From positions 1 to 7,034 of the forward strand of contig JAKFXM010000046.1 in NCBI GenBank assembly GCA_021731385.1: 7,034 nucleotides of DNA, given 5' to 3'. The stretch's first letter is position 1, and the number at the start of each line of letters is the position of its first letter. Position numbers and translations under genes: made by a program. The stretch comes from Methanobacteriota archaeon (GTDB lineage Archaea > Altiarchaeota > Altiarchaeia > IMC4 > QMZM01). Shown in pieces: positions 4,951-7,034 of this stretch. Under the pieces are notes generated by a model, which had not been told where the DNA came from, searched no databases, and saw only the letters and a program-made list of their open reading frames with translations.

Positions 4951-6831
4951 ATGGCAGCAAAAGAAAAAATTATAGGGATTGATCTTGGGACAAGCAATTC
5001 GCAGGCAGCAGTAATGCTGGGTGGAAAACCAACAATAATACCGAGTGCTGAAGGAGCAACAATAGCTGGAAAGATGTTTCCCTCTGTTGTTGCATTTACA
5101 AAGGATGGTCAATTGCTTGTTGGGGAGCCTGCGAAAAGGCAGGCGGTATCAAATCCCGAAGGCACTGTAATGGCTGCAAAGAGGAAGATGGGGACAGACC
5201 ACAAATACAGGATTTATGGAAAGGAATACACACCACAGCAAATTTCAGCATTCATACTCCAGAAAATTAAGACCGATGCTGAGGCATTTTTGGGAGGTTC
5301 TGTAAAAAAGGCAGTAATCACAGTTCCTGCATATTTCAATGACAACCAGAGACAGGCAACAAAGGATGCCGGAGAAATTGCAGGGCTTGAGGTTGTCAGG
5401 ATTATAAACGAGCCGACTGCAGCATCTCTTGCATACGGTCTTGACAAGGCCGAAGAGGAGCAGAAGATTATGGTATTTGACCTTGGCGGGGGTACATTGG
5501 ATGTTACAATCCTTGAATTTGGCGGCGGGGTGTTTGAGGTGAAATCTACATCCGGTGATACCCAATTGGGCGGTACTGACATGGATGAGGCGGTAATTAA
5601 CTATCTTGTTAATGAATTCAAAAAAGAGACAGGAATAGACCTCAAAAAGGACAAGATGGCAGTCCAGAGGGTAAGGGAAGCGGCAGAGAAGGCAAAGATA
5701 GAATTATCAACAGTAGTTTCAACCGATGTAAATCTTCCCTATATTACTGCGGATTCCACAGGACCAAAGCATCTGAGCAAGACAATAACAAGGGCGAAAT
5801 TGGAGGAGCTTATAAACCCCCTAATTGAAAGATGCAGACATCCTGTAGAACAGGCACTAAGCGACGCAAAATTAACAAAGGATGGCATAAAAAAGGTTAT
5901 CTTTGTCGGCGGACCTACAAGAATGCCGGTAGTCCATAAATTTGTTGAAGGGATAATGGGCAATAAGATTGAAAAGGGGGTTGACCCGATGGAGTGCGTT
6001 GCCATTGGGGCTGCAATCCAGGGTGCTGTTCTTGCAGGTGAGGTAAAAGATATAGTTCTTTTGGATGTTACACCATTGACGCTTGGGATAGAAACCCTCG
6101 GAGGGGTTGCAACTTCCCTTATACAGAGAAATACTACAATACCAACAAGAAAAAGCCAGATTTTCACGACCGCTGCAGACTTCCAGACTGCCGTAACAAT
6201 TCATGTCGTTCAGGGGGAAAGACCAATGGCGATAAACAACACAAGTTTAGGGCAATTCAATCTCGTTGGAATCCCGCCAGCGCCAAGGGGGGTTCCCCAG
6301 ATTGAAGTAACATTTGACATAGATGCAAATGGAATTATTAATGTCTCTGCAAAGGACACTGGAACAGGAAAGGAACAGAAGATAACAATCACTGCATCCA
6401 CAAAACTGCCAAAGGAGCAGATAGAAAGGATGATGAAGGAGTCAGAGGAACATGCAGAGGAGGACAGAAGGAGGAAGGACGAGGTGGAGGTAAGGAACAA
6501 CGCAGATTCTCTTTTATATGTAACCGAAAAGACCATATCCGAATTCGGAGATAAGATAAACAAGGAGCAGAAAGACAAGATTGAAGATGTAGTGAAATCC
6601 CTTAAGGACGCACTTTCAAGCGATGATATCGAAAGAATCAAAAAAGAATCCGATAAATTAAGTAAGGTAGTACAGGAGGCAGGTGCTAGTATCTATCAGC
6701 AACAGGCATCACAGCAGAGGCAACAAACTGCAGAGGAGCCTAAAGAGGAAAAGGGTGAGGAAGGAGAAAAGGTTGTTGATGCGGAATATGAAGTGATTGA
6801 CGATGAGAAGAAGAAAGGCAAAAAGGGTTGA
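4951..6831 (+). CDS. dnaK: Hsp70 chaperone DnaK
   Basis: This 626-residue ATP-dependent cytoplasmic chaperone binds unfolded peptides. From the ATG at 4951, the nucleotide-binding domain shows IDLGTSNS (10-17, usually GTTNS), AYFNDNQRQATKDAG (127-141), NEPTAA (153-158), DLGGGTLDV (177-185) and VGGPTRMP (319-326). The interdomain linker DVTPLTLGIET is at 372-382. The peptide-binding beta domain runs to about 490 and the helical lid to about 585, followed by a Gln-rich then acidic/basic tail ending VDAEYEVIDDEKKKGKKG. It lacks the roughly 25-residue insert found early in the domain of proteobacterial DnaK. The gene is flanked by hairpin pairs on both sides, and a second copy of its last 18 codons lies downstream. 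The final GGT-TGA resembles the out-of-frame beginning of another tail repeat. Confidence 0.98.
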   Translation: MAAKEKIIGIDLGTSNSQAAVMLGGKPTIIPSAEGATIAGKMFPSVVAFTKDGQLLVGEPAKRQAVSNPEGTVMAAKRKMGTDHKYRIYGKEYTPQQISAFILQKIKTDAEAFLGGSVKKAVITVPAYFNDNQRQATKDAGEIAGLEVVRIINEPTAASLAYGLDKAEEEQKIMVFDLGGGTLDVTILEFGGGVFEVKSTSGDTQLGGTDMDEAVINYLVNEFKKETGIDLKKDKMAVQRVREAAEKAKIELSTVVSTDVNLPYITADSTGPKHLSKTITRAKLEELINPLIERCRHPVEQALSDAKLTKDGIKKVIFVGGPTRMPVVHKFVEGIMGNKIEKGVDPMECVAIGAAIQGAVLAGEVKDIVLLDVTPLTLGIETLGGVATSLIQRNTTIPTRKSQIFTTAADFQTAVTIHVVQGERPMAINNTSLGQFNLVGIPPAPRGVPQIEVTFDIDANGIINVSAKDTGTGKEQKITITASTKLPKEQIERMMKESEEHAEEDRRRKDEVEVRNNADSLLYVTEKTISEFGDKINKEQKDKIEDVVKSLKDALSSDDIERIKKESDKLSKVVQEAGASIYQQQASQQRQQTAEEPKEEKGEEGEKVVDAEYEVIDDEKKKGKKG

Positions 6832-6839
6832 TTAGGTGC

Positions 6840-6864
6840 CAAAACCCTTTAAAAAAGGGTTTTG
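6840..6864. repeat. Perfect 11-bp hairpin with AAA loop after dnaK
   Basis: CAAAACCCTTT (6840-6850) pairs exactly with 6854-6864. It begins eight bases after the dnaK stop. The right arm continues into TTTTG only, so it is at best a weak terminator, and dnaJ follows. GGGTTGAT occurs on both sides of it (6825-6832 and 6890-6897), which may mark an insertion. Confidence 0.85.
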
Positions 6865-6895
6865 ATTCCCAAAAATTAATAATTCAATTGGGTTG

Positions 6896-6922
6896 ATAAG
6901 GGAAACTGAAAGTTTCCCTTAT
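6896..6922. repeat. Perfect 12-bp hairpin with GAA loop before the dnaK tail remnant
   Basis: ATAAGGGAAACT (6896-6907) pairs exactly with 6911-6922. GTTGA sits on both sides (6892-6896 and 6923-6927), the second being the first bases of the duplicated dnaK tail. The stem ends precisely where homology to dnaK begins. Confidence 0.85.
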
Positions 6923-6979
6923 GTTGAAGCGGAATATGAGGTAATCGATGAGGAAGAGAAGAAAGGTAAGAAGAAATAA
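6923..6979 (+). pseudogene. Second, diverged copy of the dnaK 3' end
   Basis: These 19 codons translate to VEAEYEVIDEEEKKGKKK plus TAA. They align without gaps to the last 19 codons of the intact dnaK (6775-6831). 43 of 57 bases and 14 of 18 residues match, and seven of the eleven differing sense codons are silent. The frame is shifted by one relative to dnaK and has no good start codon, so it is not expressed as part of DnaK. It lies 15 bases before dnaJ, a typical operon spacing, as if it were the original end of dnaK. Confidence 0.85.
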
Positions 6980-6985
6980 ATCTAA

Positions 6986-6989
6986 AGGA
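6986..6989 (+). promoter_or_regulatory. Likely dnaJ ribosome-binding site
   Basis: AGGA five bases before the ATG at 6995 is a reasonable Shine-Dalgarno. It lies between the dnaK tail remnant and dnaJ. Confidence 0.45.
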
Positions 6990-6994
6990 ATAGG

Positions 6995-7034
6995 ATGGCA
7001 GAGAAGCGCGACTATTATGAGGTTCTTGGGGTAG
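6995..7034 (+). CDS. dnaJ: DnaJ co-chaperone, N-terminal fragment cut by the window end
   Basis: Thirteen codons are visible: MAEKRDYYEVLGV, the start of a J domain (the family typically begins KRDYYEVLGV). DnaJ delivers substrates to DnaK and stimulates its ATPase. Its place directly after grpE and dnaK confirms the call. The HPD motif and later domains lie outside the window. The gap of 163 bases from the dnaK stop is long for this operon and is filled by two hairpins and the tail remnant. Confidence 0.93.
   Translation, partial: MAEKRDYYEVLGV

Noticed and set aside
5214..6641. Several minus-strand open frames within dnaK
   Set aside because: All are antisense shadows of a highly conserved gene with intact motifs throughout.
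6840..6864. Hairpin after dnaK as a true transcription terminator
   Set aside because: There is no long T tract after it and dnaJ follows in the operon; it is kept as a repeat only.

Overview
The window looks archaeal. It encodes an archaeal/eukaryotic-type primase large subunit (PriL), and its promoters are TATA-box-like with very short leaders. The one strong ribosome-binding site, ahead of dnaK, is a GGTGA. The Hsp70 operon (grpE, dnaK, dnaJ) is of the bacterial type that many archaea carry. Dense intergenic hairpins and short leaders would fit a DPANN-like or other uncultivated archaeon, but the lineage cannot be fixed from this sequence alone.

Layout. 1-528 has no convincing gene. It holds a run of perfect short-loop hairpins (6-199), a palindrome-ended dispersed element (347-415), a further hairpin and a GC-rich patch. 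529-2111 (minus strand) is a two-gene AbiE type IV toxin-antitoxin operon with a 4-base stop/start overlap. A second copy of the dispersed element (2258-2325) lies beyond its promoter, so the cassette is bracketed by related repeats. 2463-3156 (minus) is an exported DUF5667-like helical protein whose low-complexity tail has been cut off by a frameshift. 3212-4186 (minus) is priL. 4276-7034 (plus) is grpE-dnaK-dnaJ; dnaJ runs off the window after 13 codons.

How the genes work together. GrpE, DnaK and DnaJ form one chaperone cycle and read as an operon, but dnaK is set apart. Two perfect hairpins lie before it and two after it. After the downstream pair comes a second, diverged copy of the last 18 codons of a dnaK gene, still 15 bases from dnaJ as expected for an original dnaK-dnaJ junction. 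This is the most unusual observation. It suggests that dnaK was replaced, or its 3' end duplicated, in an event linked to hairpin elements. AbiEi/AbiEii form a self-contained regulatory and toxin unit that looks accessory. PriL is core replication machinery and shares a divergent promoter region with grpE.

The strongest candidate for an undescribed system is the family of perfect inverted repeats with 3-4 base loops. At least eleven occur here, in only a few intergenic spots. Some share stem bases but have wholly exchanged tips, and some sit at apparent insertion or duplication scars.
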